Notes: a model not told the origin generated them from the sequence alone. A stretch of DNA of 64,000 nt from Hypericum androsaemum (GCA_963995505.1 OZ023197.1:6356121-6420120), one strand, 5' to 3'. Counted from the stretch's first letter, positions 44,838-55,548 are shown. Translations and numbers: made by a program.

Positions 44838-44958
44838 GAGGGCTGCAACACGAGGACTTCCCAGGAGGTCACCCATCCTAGTACTACTCTCGCCCAAACG
44901 CGTTTAACTTCGGAGTTCTGATGGGATCTGGTGCATTAGCGCTGGTATGATCGTACCC
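44838..44958 (-). rRNA. 5S rRNA: 5S rRNA, copy 127
   Basis: A23. Changes of copy 124 plus p5 G to A. Confidence 0.92.
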
Positions 44959-45191
44959 GTTACTCTTTGCACAATCTACGTACTTAACGAGTTGCCATGG
45001 CCAAATGACACGTAACTCCCCGGCTTTCGAAGGCCACAACTTTCGATCCGGGAATCCGATCGGGATAATCTTTTTTTTGATTACATATAAATTTTCGAGA
45101 ACTATCATTCCATTTTTTCAGAATTTCAACCAATAAAAAAAAGGAAAAAATAAGACCGTGCGCCGGATGTAGTGGAAAAAGGTGGGAAAAA

Positions 45192-45312
45192 GAGGGGTGC
45201 AACACAAGGACTTCCCAGGAGGTCACCCAACCTAGTACTAATCTCGCCCAAGCGCGTTTAACTTCGGAGTTCTGATGGGATCTGGTGCATTAGCGCTGGT
45301 ATGATCGCACCC
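45192..45312 (-). rRNA. 5S rRNA: 5S rRNA, copy 128
   Basis: A23. p107 C to U, p83 A to U, p72 G to U, p30 G to A. Confidence 0.92.
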
Positions 45313-45544
45313 GTTACTCTTTGCACAATCTATGTACTTAACGAGTTGCCATGGCCAAATGACACGCAACTCCCGGCTTTCGAAGGCCACAACTTTCGAT
45401 CCGGGAATCCGATCGGGACAATCTTTTTTTTGATTCCATATAACTTTTCGAGACCTATCATTCCATTTTTCCAGAATTTCAACCAGCAAAAAAAGGGAAA
45501 AAATAAGACCGTGCGCCGGATGAAGTGGAAAAAGGTGGGAAAAA

Positions 45545-45665
45545 GAGGGATGCAACACGAGGACTTCCCAGGAGGTCACCTAACCTAGTACTACTCTCGC
45601 CCAAGCACGTTTAACTTTGGTGTTCTGATGGGATCTGGTGCATTAGCGCTGGTATGATCGCACCC
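45545..45665 (-). rRNA. 5S rRNA: 5S rRNA, copy 129
   Basis: A23. p116 C to U, p85 G to A, p83 A to U, p59 C to U (wobble with G19), p48 G to A, p45 U to A, p30 G to A. Confidence 0.91.
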
Positions 45666-45898
45666 GTTACTCTTTGCACAATCTATGTATTTAATGAGTT
45701 GCCATGGCCAAATGACACGCAACTCCCCGGCTTTCGAAGGCCACAACTTTCGATCCGGGATTCCAATCGGGACAATCTTTTTTTTGCTTTCATATAACTT
45801 TTCGAGATCTATCATTCCAGCATATCAGAATTTCAACCAGACAAAAAAAAGAAAAAATAAGACCGTGCGCCAGATGTAGTGGAAAAAGGTTGGAAAAA

Positions 45899-46019
45899 GA
45901 GGGGTGCAACACGAGGACATCCCGCGAGGTCACCCATCCTAGTACTACTCTCGCCCAAGCGCATTTAACTTTGGAGTTCTGATGGGATCCGGTGCATTAG
46001 CGGTTGTATGATCGCACCC
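45899..46019 (-). rRNA. 5S rRNA: 5S rRNA, copy 130
   Basis: A23. p101 A to U, p96 U to C, p95 C to G, p57 C to U, p48 G to A, p17 G to C, p15 C to A. Confidence 0.9.
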
Positions 46020-46254
46020 GTTACTCTTTGCACAATCTATGTACTTAACGAGTTGCCAAAGCCAAATGACACGCAACTCCCCGGCTTTCGAAGGCCACAG
46101 CTTTTGATCCGGGAATCCGATCGGGACAATATTTTTTTTGATTTCATATAAATTTTTGAAATCTATCATTACATTTTTTCAGAATTTCCACCAGGCAAAA
46201 AAAAAGGAAAAAATAAGACAGTGCGCCGAATGTAGTGGAAAAAGGTGGGAAAAA

Positions 46255-46375
46255 GAGGAATGCAACACGAGGACTTCCCAGGAGGTCACCCAACCTAGTA
46301 CTACTCTCGCCCAAGCGCGTTTAACTTCGGAGTTCTGATGGGATCCGGTGCATTAGCGCTGGTTTGATCGCACCT
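46255..46375 (-). rRNA. 5S rRNA: 5S rRNA, copy 131
   Basis: A23. p117 and p116 both C to U, p83 A to U, p12 U to A, p1 G to A. Confidence 0.9.
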
Positions 46376-46608
46376 GTTACTCTTTGCACAATCTATGTAC
46401 TTAACGAGTTGCCATGGCCAAATGACGCGCAACTCCTCGACTTTCGCAGGCCACAACTTTCGATCCGGGAATCTGATCGGGACAATCTTTTTTTTAATTT
46501 CATATAACTTTTTGAGATCTATCATTCCAGCATATCAGAATTTCAACCAGAATAAAAAAAGAAAAAATAAGACCGTGCGCCAGATGTAGTGGAAAAAGGT
46601 GGGAAAAA

Positions 46609-46729
46609 GAGGGGTGCAACACGAGGACATCCCACGAGGTCACCCATACTAGTACAACTCGCGCCTAAGCGCATTTAACTTTGGAGTTCTGATGGGATCC
46701 GGTGCATTAGCGCTGATATGATCGCACCC
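46609..46729 (-). rRNA. 5S rRNA: 5S rRNA, copy 132 (divergent)
   Basis: A23. p101, p95, p82, p74, p69, p64, p57, p48 and p15 all differ; box A, IE and box C are each hit. Function doubtful. Confidence 0.87.
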
Positions 46730-46963
46730 GTTACTCTTTGCACAATCTATGTACTTAACGAGTTGCCAAGGCCAAATGACACGCAACTCCCCGGCTTTCG
46801 AAGGCCACAACTTTCGATCTGGGAATCCGATCGGGACAAACTATTTTTTGATTTCATTTAACTTTTCAAGATCTATCATTCCAGGGTATCAGAATTTCAA
46901 CCAGACAAAAAAAATATAAAAATAAGACCGTACGCCAGATGTAGTGGAAAAAGGTGGGAAAAA

Positions 46964-47084
46964 GAGGGGTGCAACACGAGGACATCCCACGAGGTCACCC
47001 CTCTTAGTACTACTCTCGCTCAAACGCATTTAACTTCGTAGTTCTTATGGAATCCGGTGCATTAGCGCTGGCATGATCGCACCC
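46964..47084 (-). rRNA. 5S rRNA: 5S rRNA, copy 133 (divergent)
   Basis: A23. p101, p95, p84, p81, p65, p61, p57, p46, p39, p34 and p13 differ. Upstream reads AATTTATTTTC on plus, so the TATA-like element is also changed. Confidence 0.86.
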
Positions 47085-47318
47085 GTTACTCTTTGCACAA
47101 TTTATTTTCTTAACGAGTTGCCATAGCCAAATGACACGTAACTCCCGGGCGTTCGAAGGCCAGAACTTTCGATCCTGGAATCTGATCAGGACAATCTTTT
47201 TTTTGATTTCATATAACTTTTCGAGATCTATCATTCCAGATTATCAGAATTTCAGCCAGACAAAAAAAGGAAAAAAAAAAGATCGTGCGCCAGATGTAGT
47301 GGAAAAAGGTGGGAAATA

Positions 47319-47439
47319 GAGGGGTGGAATACGAGGACATCCCACGAGGTCACCCATCCTAGTACTACTCTCGTTCAAGCGCATTTAACTTCGAAGTTCT
47401 GATGGAATCCGATGCATTAGCATCGGTATGATCGCACCC
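47319..47439 (-). rRNA. 5S rRNA, copy 134 (probably defective)
   Basis: A23, full length but among the most degraded copies: GTGGAATACG replaces GTGCAACACG at the 3' end on plus, with p101, p95, p66, p57, p46, p34, p28 and p19-16 changes. The first T-run is broken (GGAAATAGAGG). Probably a pseudogene. Confidence 0.82.
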
Positions 47440-47674
47440 GTTACACTTTGCACAATCTATGTATTTAACGAGTTGCCAAGGCCAAATGACACGCAACCCC
47501 CCAGCTTTTGAAGACCACAACTTTTGATCCAGAAATCCGATCGGGACAATCTTTTTTTTTATTTCATATAACTTTTCGAGATCTATCATTACATTTTTTC
47601 AGAATTTCAACTAGGCAAAAAAAAGGAAAAAAATAAGACTGTGCGCCGGATGTAGTGGAAAAAGGTGGGAAAAA

Positions 47675-47795
47675 GAGGGGTTCAACACGAGGACTTCCCA
47701 GGTGGTCGCCCAACCTAGTACTAATCTCGCCCAACTGCGTTTAACTTCGGAGTTCTGATGGGATCCGGTGCATTAGCGCTGGTATGATCGCACCC
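47675..47795 (-). rRNA. 5S rRNA: 5S rRNA, copy 135
   Basis: A23. p114 C to A, p93 U to A, p88 U to C, p83 A to U, p72 G to U, p61 C to G, p60 G to A. Confidence 0.89.
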
Positions 47796-48029
47796 GTTAC
47801 TCTTTGCACAATCTATGTACTTAACGAATTGCCATGGCCAAATGACACGCAAGTCCCCGGCTTTCGAAGGCCACAACTTTCGATCTGGGAATCCGATCGG
47901 GACAAACTATTTTTTGATTTCATTTAACTTTTCAAGATCTATCATTCCAGGGTATCAGAATTTCAACCAGACAAAAAAAATATAAAAATAAGACCGTGCG
48001 CCAGATGTAGTGGAAAAAGGTGGGAAAAA

Positions 48030-48150
48030 GAGGGGTGCAACACGAGGACATCCCACGAGGTCAACCATCCTAGTACTACTATCGCCCAAGCGCGTTTAAC
48101 TTCGGATTTCTGATGGGATCCGGTGCATTAGTGTTGGTATGATCGCACCT
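48030..48150 (-). rRNA. 5S rRNA: 5S rRNA, copy 136
   Basis: A23. p101 A to U, p95 C to G, p87 G to U, p70 G to U, p44 C to A, p19 G to A, p17 G to A, p1 G to A. The spacer to its right is about 40 bp short. Confidence 0.88.
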
Positions 48151-48347
48151 GTTACTCTTTGCACAATCTATGTACTTAACGAGTTGCCATAGCCAAATGC
48201 CACGTAACTCCCCGGCTTTCGAAGGCCACAACTTTCAATCCGGGAATCCGAAAATCTATCATTCCATTTTTTCTGAATTTCAACCAGGCAAAAAAAAAGG
48301 AAAAAATAAGAACGTGTGCCGTATGTAGTGGAAAATCTTGGGAAAAA

Positions 48348-48468
48348 GAGGGGTGCAACACGAGGACTTCCCAGGAGGTCACCCATCCTAGTACTACTCT
48401 CGCCCAAGCACATTTAACTTCGGAGTACTAATGGGATCCGGTGCATTAGCGCTAGTATGATCGCACCC
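48348..48468 (-). rRNA. 5S rRNA: 5S rRNA, copy 137
   Basis: A23. p59 C to U, p57 C to U, p42 A to U, p39 C to U, p15 C to U. Upstream GC element lost (TTTCCACAAT on plus). Confidence 0.89.
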
Positions 48469-48702
48469 GTTACTCTTTCCACAATCTATGTACTTAACGA
48501 GTTGCCAAGGCCAAATGACACGCAACTCCCCGGCTTTTGACGGCCACAACATTTGATCCAGGAATCTGATCGGGACAATCTTTTTTTTGATTTCATATAA
48601 CTTTTCGAGATCTATCATTACATTTTTTCAGAATTTCAACCAGGCAAAAAAAGGGAAAAAATAAGACCGTGCGCCGGATGTAGTGGCAAAAGGTGGTAAA
48701 AA

Positions 48703-48823
48703 GAGGGGTGCAACACAAAGACTTCGAGGGATTTCACCCATCCTAGTACTACTCTCGCCCAAACGTGTTTAACTTCGGAGTTCTGATGGGATCCGGTGCA
48801 TTAACGCTGGTATAATCACACCC
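48703..48823 (-). rRNA. 5S rRNA, copy 138 (probably defective)
   Basis: A23. Box C is rewritten: CTTCGAGGGATTTCACCC replaces CTTCCCAGGAGGTCACCC on plus. Also p61 C to U, p58 G to A, p20 U to C region changes, p10 C to U and p6 C to U. Probably not recognised by TFIIIA. Confidence 0.84.
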
Positions 48824-49058
48824 GTTACTCTGTGCACAATCTATGTACTTAACGAGTTGCCATGGCAAAATGACACGCAACTCCCCGACTTTTGAAGTCC
48901 ACAACACTCGATCCAGGAATGCGATCGGGACAATCTTTTTTTTGATTTCATATAATTTTTTGAGATCTATCATTCCATTTTTTCAGAATTTCAACCAGGC
49001 AAAAAAAGTGGAAAAAATAAGACCGTGCGCCGGATGTAGTGGAAAAAGGTGGGAAAAA

Positions 49059-49179
49059 GAGGGGTGCAACACGAGGACTTCCCAGGTGGTCACCCATCCT
49101 AGTACTACTCTCGCCCAAACACGTTTAACTTCAGAGTTCTGATGGGATCCGGTGCATTAGCGCTGGTATGATCGCACCC
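49059..49179 (-). rRNA. 5S rRNA: 5S rRNA, copy 139
   Basis: A23. p93 U to A, p61 C to U, p59 C to U, p47 C to U; T at -1. Confidence 0.9.
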
Positions 49180-49404
49180 ACTACTATTTGCACAATCTAT
49201 GTACTTAACGAGTTGCCATAGCCAAATGACACGCAACTCCCCAGCTTTCGAAGGCCATAACTTTCGATCCGGGAATCCGATCGGGACAATCTTTTTTTTT
49301 GATTTCATATACCTTTTCAAGATCTATCATTCCATTTTTTCAGAATTTCAACGAGGCAAAAATAAGGAAAAAATAAGACCGTGCGCCAGATGTAGTGGGA
49401 AATA

Positions 49405-49525
49405 GAGGGGTGCAACACGAGGACTTCCTAGGAGGTCACCCATCCTAGTACTACTCTTGCCCAAGCGCGTTTAACTTCGGAGTTCTAATGGGATCCGGTG
49501 CATTAGAGATGGTATGATCGCACCT
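49405..49525 (-). rRNA. 5S rRNA: 5S rRNA, copy 140
   Basis: A23. p97 G to A, p68 G to A, p39 C to U, p19 G to U, p17 G to U, p1 G to A. Downstream of the gene about 9 bp are deleted and the first T-run reads TATTT, so termination is likely weakened. Confidence 0.88.
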
Positions 49526-49760
49526 GTTACTCTTTGCACAATTTATGTACTTAACGAGTTGCCAAGGCCAAATGACACGCAACTCCCCGGCTTTCGAAGG
49601 CCACAACTTTTGATCCGGGAACCCGATCGGGACAATCTTTTTTTTGATTTCATATAACTTTTCGAGATCTATCATTCCATTTTTTCTGAATTTCAACCAG
49701 GCAAAAAAAAAGGAAAAAATAAGACCGTGCGCCGGATGTAGTGGAAAATCGTGGGAAAAA

Positions 49761-49881
49761 TAGGGGTGCAACACGAGGACTTCCCAGGAGGTCACCCATC
49801 CTAGTACTACTGTCGCCCAAGCGCATTTAACTTCGGAGTTCTGATGGGATCCGGAGCATTAACGCTGGTATGATCGCACCC
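49761..49881 (-). rRNA. 5S rRNA: 5S rRNA, copy 141
   Basis: A23. Last base C121 to A, p70 G to C, p57 C to U, p27 A to U, p20 C to U. Confidence 0.9.
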
Positions 49882-50114
49882 GTTACTCTCTACACAATCT
49901 ATGCACTTAACGAGTTGCCAATACCAAATGACACGCAACTCCCCAGCTTTCGAAGGCCATAACTTTAGATCCGGGAATCCGATCGGGATAATCTTTTTTT
50001 TTATTTGATAAAACTTTTCGAGATCTATCATTACATTTTTTTAGAATTTCAACCAGGCAAAACAAGGAAAAAATAAGACCGTGCGCCGGATGTAGTGGAA
50101 GAAGGTGGGAAAAA

Positions 50115-50235
50115 TAGGGGTGCTACACGAGGATATCCCAGGAAGTCACCCACCCTAATACTACTCTCGCCCAAGCGCATTTAACTTCGGAGTTCTGATG
50201 GGATCCCGTGCATTAACGCTGGTATGACCGCACCC
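50115..50235 (-). rRNA. 5S rRNA: 5S rRNA, copy 142 (divergent)
   Basis: A23. p121, p112, p103, p101, p92, p83, p78, p57, p29, p20 and p8 differ. Confidence 0.87.
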
Positions 50236-50471
50236 GTTACTCTGTGCACAATCTATGTACTTAACGAGTTGCAATGGCCAAATGACACGCAACTCCCCAG
50301 TTTTCAAAGGCCACAACTTTCGATCCGGAAATCCGATCGGGACAATTTTTTTTTTTGATTTCATATACCTTTTCAAAATCTATCATTCCATTTTTTCAGA
50401 ATTTCCACCAGGCAAAAAAAAAGGAAAAAATAACACCGTGCGCCGGTTGTTGTGGAAAAAGGTGGGAAAAA

Positions 50472-50592
50472 GAAGGGTGCAACACGAGGACTTCCCAGGT
50501 AGTCACACATCCTAGTACTACTCTCGCCCAAACGCGTTTAACTTCACAGTTCTGATGTGATTCGGTGCATTAGCGCTGGTATGATCGCACCC
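50472..50592 (-). rRNA. 5S rRNA: 5S rRNA, copy 143 (divergent)
   Basis: A23. p119, p93, p92, p86, p61, p47, p46, p35 and p31 differ; box C carries three of these. Confidence 0.87.
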
Positions 50593-50823
50593 GTTACTCT
50601 TTGCACAATCTATGTACTTAACGAGTTGCCAAGGCCAAATGATACGCAACTCCCCGGCTTTAGAAGGCCATAACTTTAGATCCGAGAATCCGATCGGGAC
50701 AATCTTTTTTTTTTCATATAACTTTTCGAGATCTATCATGACATTTTTTCAGAATTTCAACCAGGGAAAAAAAAGGAAAAAATAAGACCGTGCGCCAGAT
50801 GTAATGAAAAAAGGTGGGAAAAA

Positions 50824-50944
50824 GACGGGTGCAACACGAGGACATCCTAGGAGGTCACCCATCCTAGTACTACTCTCGCCGAAGCGCGTTTAACTTCGGG
50901 GTTCTAATGGGATCCGGTTCATTAGCGCTGGTATGATCGCACCC
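50824..50944 (-). rRNA. 5S rRNA: 5S rRNA, copy 144
   Basis: A23. p119 C to G, p101 A to U, p97 G to A, p64 G to C, p45 U to C, p39 C to U, p26 C to A. Confidence 0.89.
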
Positions 50945-51169
50945 GTTACTCTTTGCACAATCTATGTACTTAACGAGTTGCCATAGCCAAATGACACGCA
51001 ACTCCCCAGCTTTCGAAGGCCATAACTTTCGATCCGGGAATCCGATCGGGACAATCTTTTTTTTTGATTTCATATACCTTTTCAAGATCTATCATTCCAT
51101 TTTTTCAGAATTTCAACGAGGCAAAAATAAGGAAAAAATAAGACCGTGCACCAGATGTAGTGGGAAATA

Positions 51170-51290
51170 GAGGGGTGCAACACGAGGACTTCCTAGGAGG
51201 TCACCCATCCTAGTACTACTCTTGCCCAAGCGCGTTTAACTTCGGAGTTCTAATGGGATCCGGTGCATTAGAGCTGGTATGATCGCACCT
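51170..51290 (-). rRNA. 5S rRNA: 5S rRNA, copy 145
   Basis: Duplicate of copy 140 with p97, p68, p39, p19 and p1 changes and the same downstream deletion and broken T-run; p17 is normal here. Confidence 0.88.
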
Positions 51291-51525
51291 GTTACTCTTT
51301 GCACAATTTATGTACTTAACGAGTTGCCAAGGCCAAATGACACGCAACTCCACGGCTTTCGAAGGCCACAATTTTTGATCCGGGAACCCGATCGGGACAA
51401 TCTTTTTTTTGATTTCATATAACTTTTCGAGATCTATCATTCCATTTTTTCTGAATTTCAACCAGGCAAAAAAAAAGGAAAAAATAAGACCGTGCGCCGG
51501 ATGTAGTGGAAAATCGTGGGAAAAA

Positions 51526-51646
51526 TAGGGGTGCAACACGAGGACTTCCCAGGAGGTCACCCATCCTAGTACTACTGTCGCCCAAGCGCATTTAACTTCG
51601 GAGTTCTGATGGGATCCGGAGCATTAACGCTGGTATGATCGCACCC
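51526..51646 (-). rRNA. 5S rRNA: 5S rRNA, copy 146
   Basis: Duplicate of copy 141, same five changes. Confidence 0.9.
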
Positions 51647-51879
51647 GTTACTCTCTACACAATCTATGCACTTAACGAGTTGCCAATACCAAATGACACG
51701 CAACTCCCCAGCTTTCGAAGGCCATAACTTTAGATCCGGGAATCCGATCGGGATAATCTTTTTTTTTATTTGATAAAACTTTTCGAGATCTATCATTACA
51801 TTTTTTTAGAATTTCAACCAGGCAAAACAAGGAAAAAATAAGATCGTGCGCCGGATGTAGTGGAAGAAGGTGGGAAAAA

Positions 51880-52000
51880 TAGGGGTGCTACACGAGGATA
51901 TCCCAGGAAGTCACCCATCCTAATACTACTCTCGCCCAAGCGCATTTAACTTCGGAGTTCTGATGGGATCCCGTGCATTAACGCTGGTATGACCGCACCC
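51880..52000 (-). rRNA. 5S rRNA: 5S rRNA, copy 147 (divergent)
   Basis: Duplicate of copy 142, except that p83 is consensus here. Confidence 0.87.
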
Positions 52001-52236
52001 GTTACTCTGTGCACAATCTATGTACTTAACGAGTTGCAATGGCCAAATGACACGCAACTCCCCAGTTTTCAAAGGCCACAACTTTCGATCCGGAAATCCG
52101 ATCGGGACAATCTTTTTTTTTGTTTTCATATACCTTTTCAAAATCTATCATTCCATTTTTTCAGAATTTCCACCAGGCAAAAAAAAAGGAAAAAATAACA
52201 CCGTGCGCCGGATGTTGTGGAAAAAGGTGGGAAAAA

Positions 52237-52357
52237 GAAGGGTGCAACACGAGGACTTCCCAGGTGGTCACACATCCTAGTACTACTCTCGCCCAAACGC
52301 GTTTAACTTCAAAGTTCTGATGGGATCCGGTGCATTAGCGCTGGTATGATCGCACCC
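52237..52357 (-). rRNA. 5S rRNA: 5S rRNA, copy 148
   Basis: A23. p119 C to U, p93 U to A, p86 G to U, p61 C to U, p47 C to U, p46 C to U. Confidence 0.88.
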
Positions 52358-52588
52358 GTTACTCTTTGCACAATCTATGCACTTAACGAGCTGCCAAAGC
52401 CAAATGACACGTAACTCCCCGGCTTTCGAAGGCCACAACTTTCGATCCGGGAATCCGATCAGGACAATCTTTTTTTATTTCATATAACTTTTAGAGATCT
52501 ATCATTCCATTTTTTCAGAATTTCAACCAGGCAAAAAAAGGAAAAAATAAGACTGTGCGCCGCATGTAGTGGAAAATCGTGGGAAAAA

Positions 52589-52709
52589 GAGGGGTGCAAC
52601 ACGAGGACTTCCCAGGAGGTCACCCATCCTAGTACTACTCTCGCCCAAGCGCATTTAACTTCGGAGTTCTGATGGGATCCCGTGCATTAACACTGGTATG
52701 ATCGCACCC
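52589..52709 (-). rRNA. 5S rRNA: 5S rRNA, copy 149
   Basis: A23. p57 C to U, p29 C to G, p20 C to U, p18 C to U. Confidence 0.91.
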
Positions 52710-52945
52710 GTTACTCTGTGCACAATCTATGTACTTAACGAGTTGCCATGGCCAAATGACACGCAACTCCCCGGCTTTTGAAGGCCACATCATTCGATCC
52801 GGGAATCCGATCAGGACAATCTTTTTATTGATTTCATAGAACTTTTCGAGATCTATCATTCCATTTTTTCAGAATTTCAACCAGGCAAAAAAAAAAGGAA
52901 AAAATAAGACCGTACGCCGGATGTAGTGGAAAAAGGTTGGAAAAA

Positions 52946-53066
52946 GAGGGGTGCAACAGGAGGACTTCCCAGGTGGTCACCCATCCTAGTACTACTCTCG
53001 CCCAAACGCGTTTAACATCAGAGTTCTGATGTGATCCGGTGCATTAGCGCTGGTATGATCAGACCC
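52946..53066 (-). rRNA. 5S rRNA: 5S rRNA, copy 150
   Basis: A23. p108 G to C, p93 U to A, p61 C to U, p50 A to U, p47 C to U, p35 C to A, p6 C to U, p5 G to C. Confidence 0.88.
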
Positions 53067-53300
53067 GTTACAATTTGCACAATCTATGTACTTAACGAGT
53101 TGCCATAGCCAAATGACACGCAACTCCCCGGCTTTCGAAGGCCACAACTTTTGGTCCGGGAATCCGATCGGGACAATCTTTTTTATTTATTTCATATACC
53201 TTTTTAAAATCTATCATTCCATTTTTTCAGAATTTCAACCAGGCAAAAAAAAGGAAAAATAAGACCATGCGCCGGATGTAGTGGAAAAAGGTGGGAAAAA

Positions 53301-53421
53301 GAGGGGTGCAACAGAAGGACTTCCCAGGAGGTCACCCATCCTAGTACTACTCTCGCCCAAGCACGTTTAACTTCGGAGTTCTGATGGGATCAAGTTCATT
53401 AGCGTTGGTATGATCGCACCC
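53301..53421 (-). rRNA. 5S rRNA: 5S rRNA, copy 151
   Basis: A23. p108 G to C, p107 C to U, p59 C to U, p17 G to A, and GATCAAGTTCA replaces GATCCGGTGCA on plus (p26-30). Confidence 0.88.
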
Positions 53422-53654
53422 GTTACTCTTTGCACAATCTATGTACTTAACGAGTTGCCAAGGCCAAATGACACGCAACTCCCCGGCTTTCGAAGGCCAC
53501 AACTTTTGATCCAGGAATCCGATCGGGACAATCTTTTTTTGATTTCATATAACTTTTCGAGATCTATCATTCCATTTTTTCAAAATTTCAACAAAGCAAA
53601 AAAAGGGAAAAAATAAGACCGTGCGCCGGATGTAGTGGAAAAAGGTGGGAAAAA

Positions 53655-53775
53655 GAGGGGTGCAACACGAGGACTTCCCAGGAGGTCAGCCATCCTAGTA
53701 CTACTCTCGCCCAAACGTGTTTAACTTCGGAGTTCTGATGGGATCCGATGCATTGGCGTTGGTATGATCGCACCC
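53655..53775 (-). rRNA. 5S rRNA: 5S rRNA, copy 152
   Basis: A23. p87 G to C, p61 C to U with p17 G to A (restores an A-U pair in helix II), p58 G to A, p28 C to U, p21 U to C. Confidence 0.9.
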
Positions 53776-54009
53776 GTTACTCTTTGCACAATCTATGTAC
53801 TTAACGAGTTGCCATAGCCAAATGACCCGCAACTCCCCGGCTTTCGAAGGCCACAACTTTCGATCCGGGAATCCGATCGGGACAATCTTTTTTTTTATTT
53901 CATATATCTTTTCAAAATCTATCATTCCATTTTTTCAGAATTTCAACCAGGCAAAAAAGAGGAAAAAATAAGACCGTGCACCGGAGGTAGTGGAAAAAGG
54001 TGGGAAAAA

Positions 54010-54130
54010 GAGGGGTGCAACACGAGGACTTCCCAGGAGGTCACCCATCCTAGTACTACTCTCGCCCAAGCGCGTTTAACTTTAGAGTTCTGATGGGATC
54101 CGGTGCATTAGCGCTGGTATGATCGCACCC
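54010..54130 (-). rRNA. 5S rRNA: 5S rRNA, copy 153
   Basis: A23. p48 G to A, p47 C to U. The base at -1 is A and the next upstream bases are changed (plus CACCCTTTACTC). Confidence 0.91.
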
Positions 54131-54364
54131 TTTACTCTATGCACAATCTATGTACTTAACGAGTTGCCACAGCCAAATGACACGTAACTCCCCGGCTTTC
54201 GAAGGCTACAACTTTCGATCCGGGAATCTGATCAGGACAATCTTTTTTTTTATTTCAGAGAACTTTTAGAGATGTATCCTTCCATTTTTTCAGAATTTCA
54301 ACCAGGAAAAAAAAAGGAAAAAATTAGACCGTGCGCCGGATGTAGTGGAAAAAGGTGGAAAAAA

Positions 54365-54485
54365 GAGGGGTGTAACACGAGGACTTCCCAAGTGGTCACC
54401 TATCCTAGTACTACTCTCGCCCAGACGCGTTTAACTTCAGAGTTCTGATGTGATCCAGTGCATTAGCGCTGGTATGATCGCACCT
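54365..54485 (-). rRNA. 5S rRNA: 5S rRNA, copy 154 (divergent)
   Basis: A23. p113 G to A, p95 C to U, p93 U to A, p85 G to A, p62 U to C, p61 C to U, p47 C to U, p35 C to A, p29 C to U, p1 G to A. Confidence 0.87.
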
Positions 54486-54717
54486 GTTACATTTTGCACA
54501 ATCTATGTACTTAACGAGTTGCCATAGCCAAATGACACGCAACTCCCCGGCTTTCCAAGGCCACAACTTTCGGTCTGGGAATCCGATCTGGACAATCTTT
54601 TTTTTTATATCATATACCTTTTCAAGATCTATCATTCCATTTTTTCAGAATTTCAACCAGGAAAAAAAAGGAAAAATAAGACCGTGCGCCGGATGTAGTG
54701 GAAAAAGGTGGGAAAAA

Positions 54718-54838
54718 GAGGGGTGCAACACGAGGACTTCCCAGGAGGTCAGCCATCCTAGTACTACTCTCGCCCAATCGTGTTTAACTTCGGAGTTCTG
54801 ATGGGATCCGGTGCATTAGCGTTGGTATGATCGCACCC
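54718..54838 (-). rRNA. 5S rRNA: 5S rRNA, copy 155
   Basis: A23. p87 G to C, p61 C to A, p58 G to A, p17 G to A. Confidence 0.9.
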
Positions 54839-55072
54839 GTTACTCTTTGCACAATCTATGTACTTAACGAGTTGCCAAGGCCAAATGACACGCAACTCCC
54901 CGGCTTTCGAAGGCCACAACTTTTGATCCGGGAATCCGATCGGGACAATCTTTTTTTTGATTTCATATAACTTTTCAAGATCTATCATTACATTTTTTCA
55001 GAATTTCAACCAAGCAAAAAAAGGGAAAAAATAAGTCCGTGCGCCGGATGTAGTGGAAAAACGTGGGAAAAA

Positions 55073-55193
55073 GAGGGGTGCAACACGAGGACTTCCCAGG
55101 AGGTCAGCCATCCTAGTACTACTCTCGCCCAATCGTGTTTAACTTCGGAGTTCTGATGGGATCTGGTGCATTAGCGTTGGTATGATCGCACCC
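55073..55193 (-). rRNA. 5S rRNA: 5S rRNA, copy 156
   Basis: Near-duplicate of copy 155 with an added p30 G to A. Confidence 0.9.
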
Positions 55194-55427
55194 GTTACTC
55201 TTTGCACAATCTATGTACTTAACGAGTTGCCAAGGCCAAATGACACGCAACTCCCCGGCTTTCGAAGGCCACAACTTTTGATCCAGGAATCTGATCGGGA
55301 CAATCTTTTTTTCGATTTCATATAACTTTTCGAGATCTATCATTCCATTTTTTCAGAATTTCAACAAAGCAAAAAAAGGGAAAAAATAAGACCGTGCGCC
55401 GGATGTAGTGGAAAAAGGTGGGGAAAA

Positions 55428-55548
55428 GAGGTGTGCAACACGAGGACTTCCCAGGAGGTCACCCATCCTAGTACTACTCTCGCCCAAACGTGTTTAACTT
55501 CGGAGTTCTGATGGGATCTGATGCATTGGCGTTGGTATGATCGCACCC
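55428..55548 (-). rRNA. 5S rRNA: 5S rRNA, copy 157
   Basis: A23. p117 C to A, p61 C to U with p17 G to A (compensating pair, as copy 152), p58 G to A, p30 G to A, p28 C to U, p21 U to C. First T-run is only four long. Confidence 0.89.

Larger units (their letters stand above)
43068..45191. repeat. Three-unit duplication (copies 122-124 and 125-127)
   Basis: Offset 1062 bp. The order is CCCAACCTAGTACTAATC, then GAGGGATGC with CACCTAACC, then GAGGGCTGC with CAAACGCG. Copies 128 and 129 start a third round. Confidence 0.87.
49180..52357. repeat. Five-unit duplication (offset 1765 bp)
   Basis: Copies 140-143 and their flanking spacers (49180-50592) match copies 145-148 (50945-52357). Shared rarities include the shortened terminator side GTGGGAAATAGAGG (140, 145), TAGGGGTGC gene ends (141, 142, 146, 147), GATATCCCAGGAAG (142, 147) and TATTTGATAAAAC in the spacers after 141 and 146. 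Confidence 0.88.
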
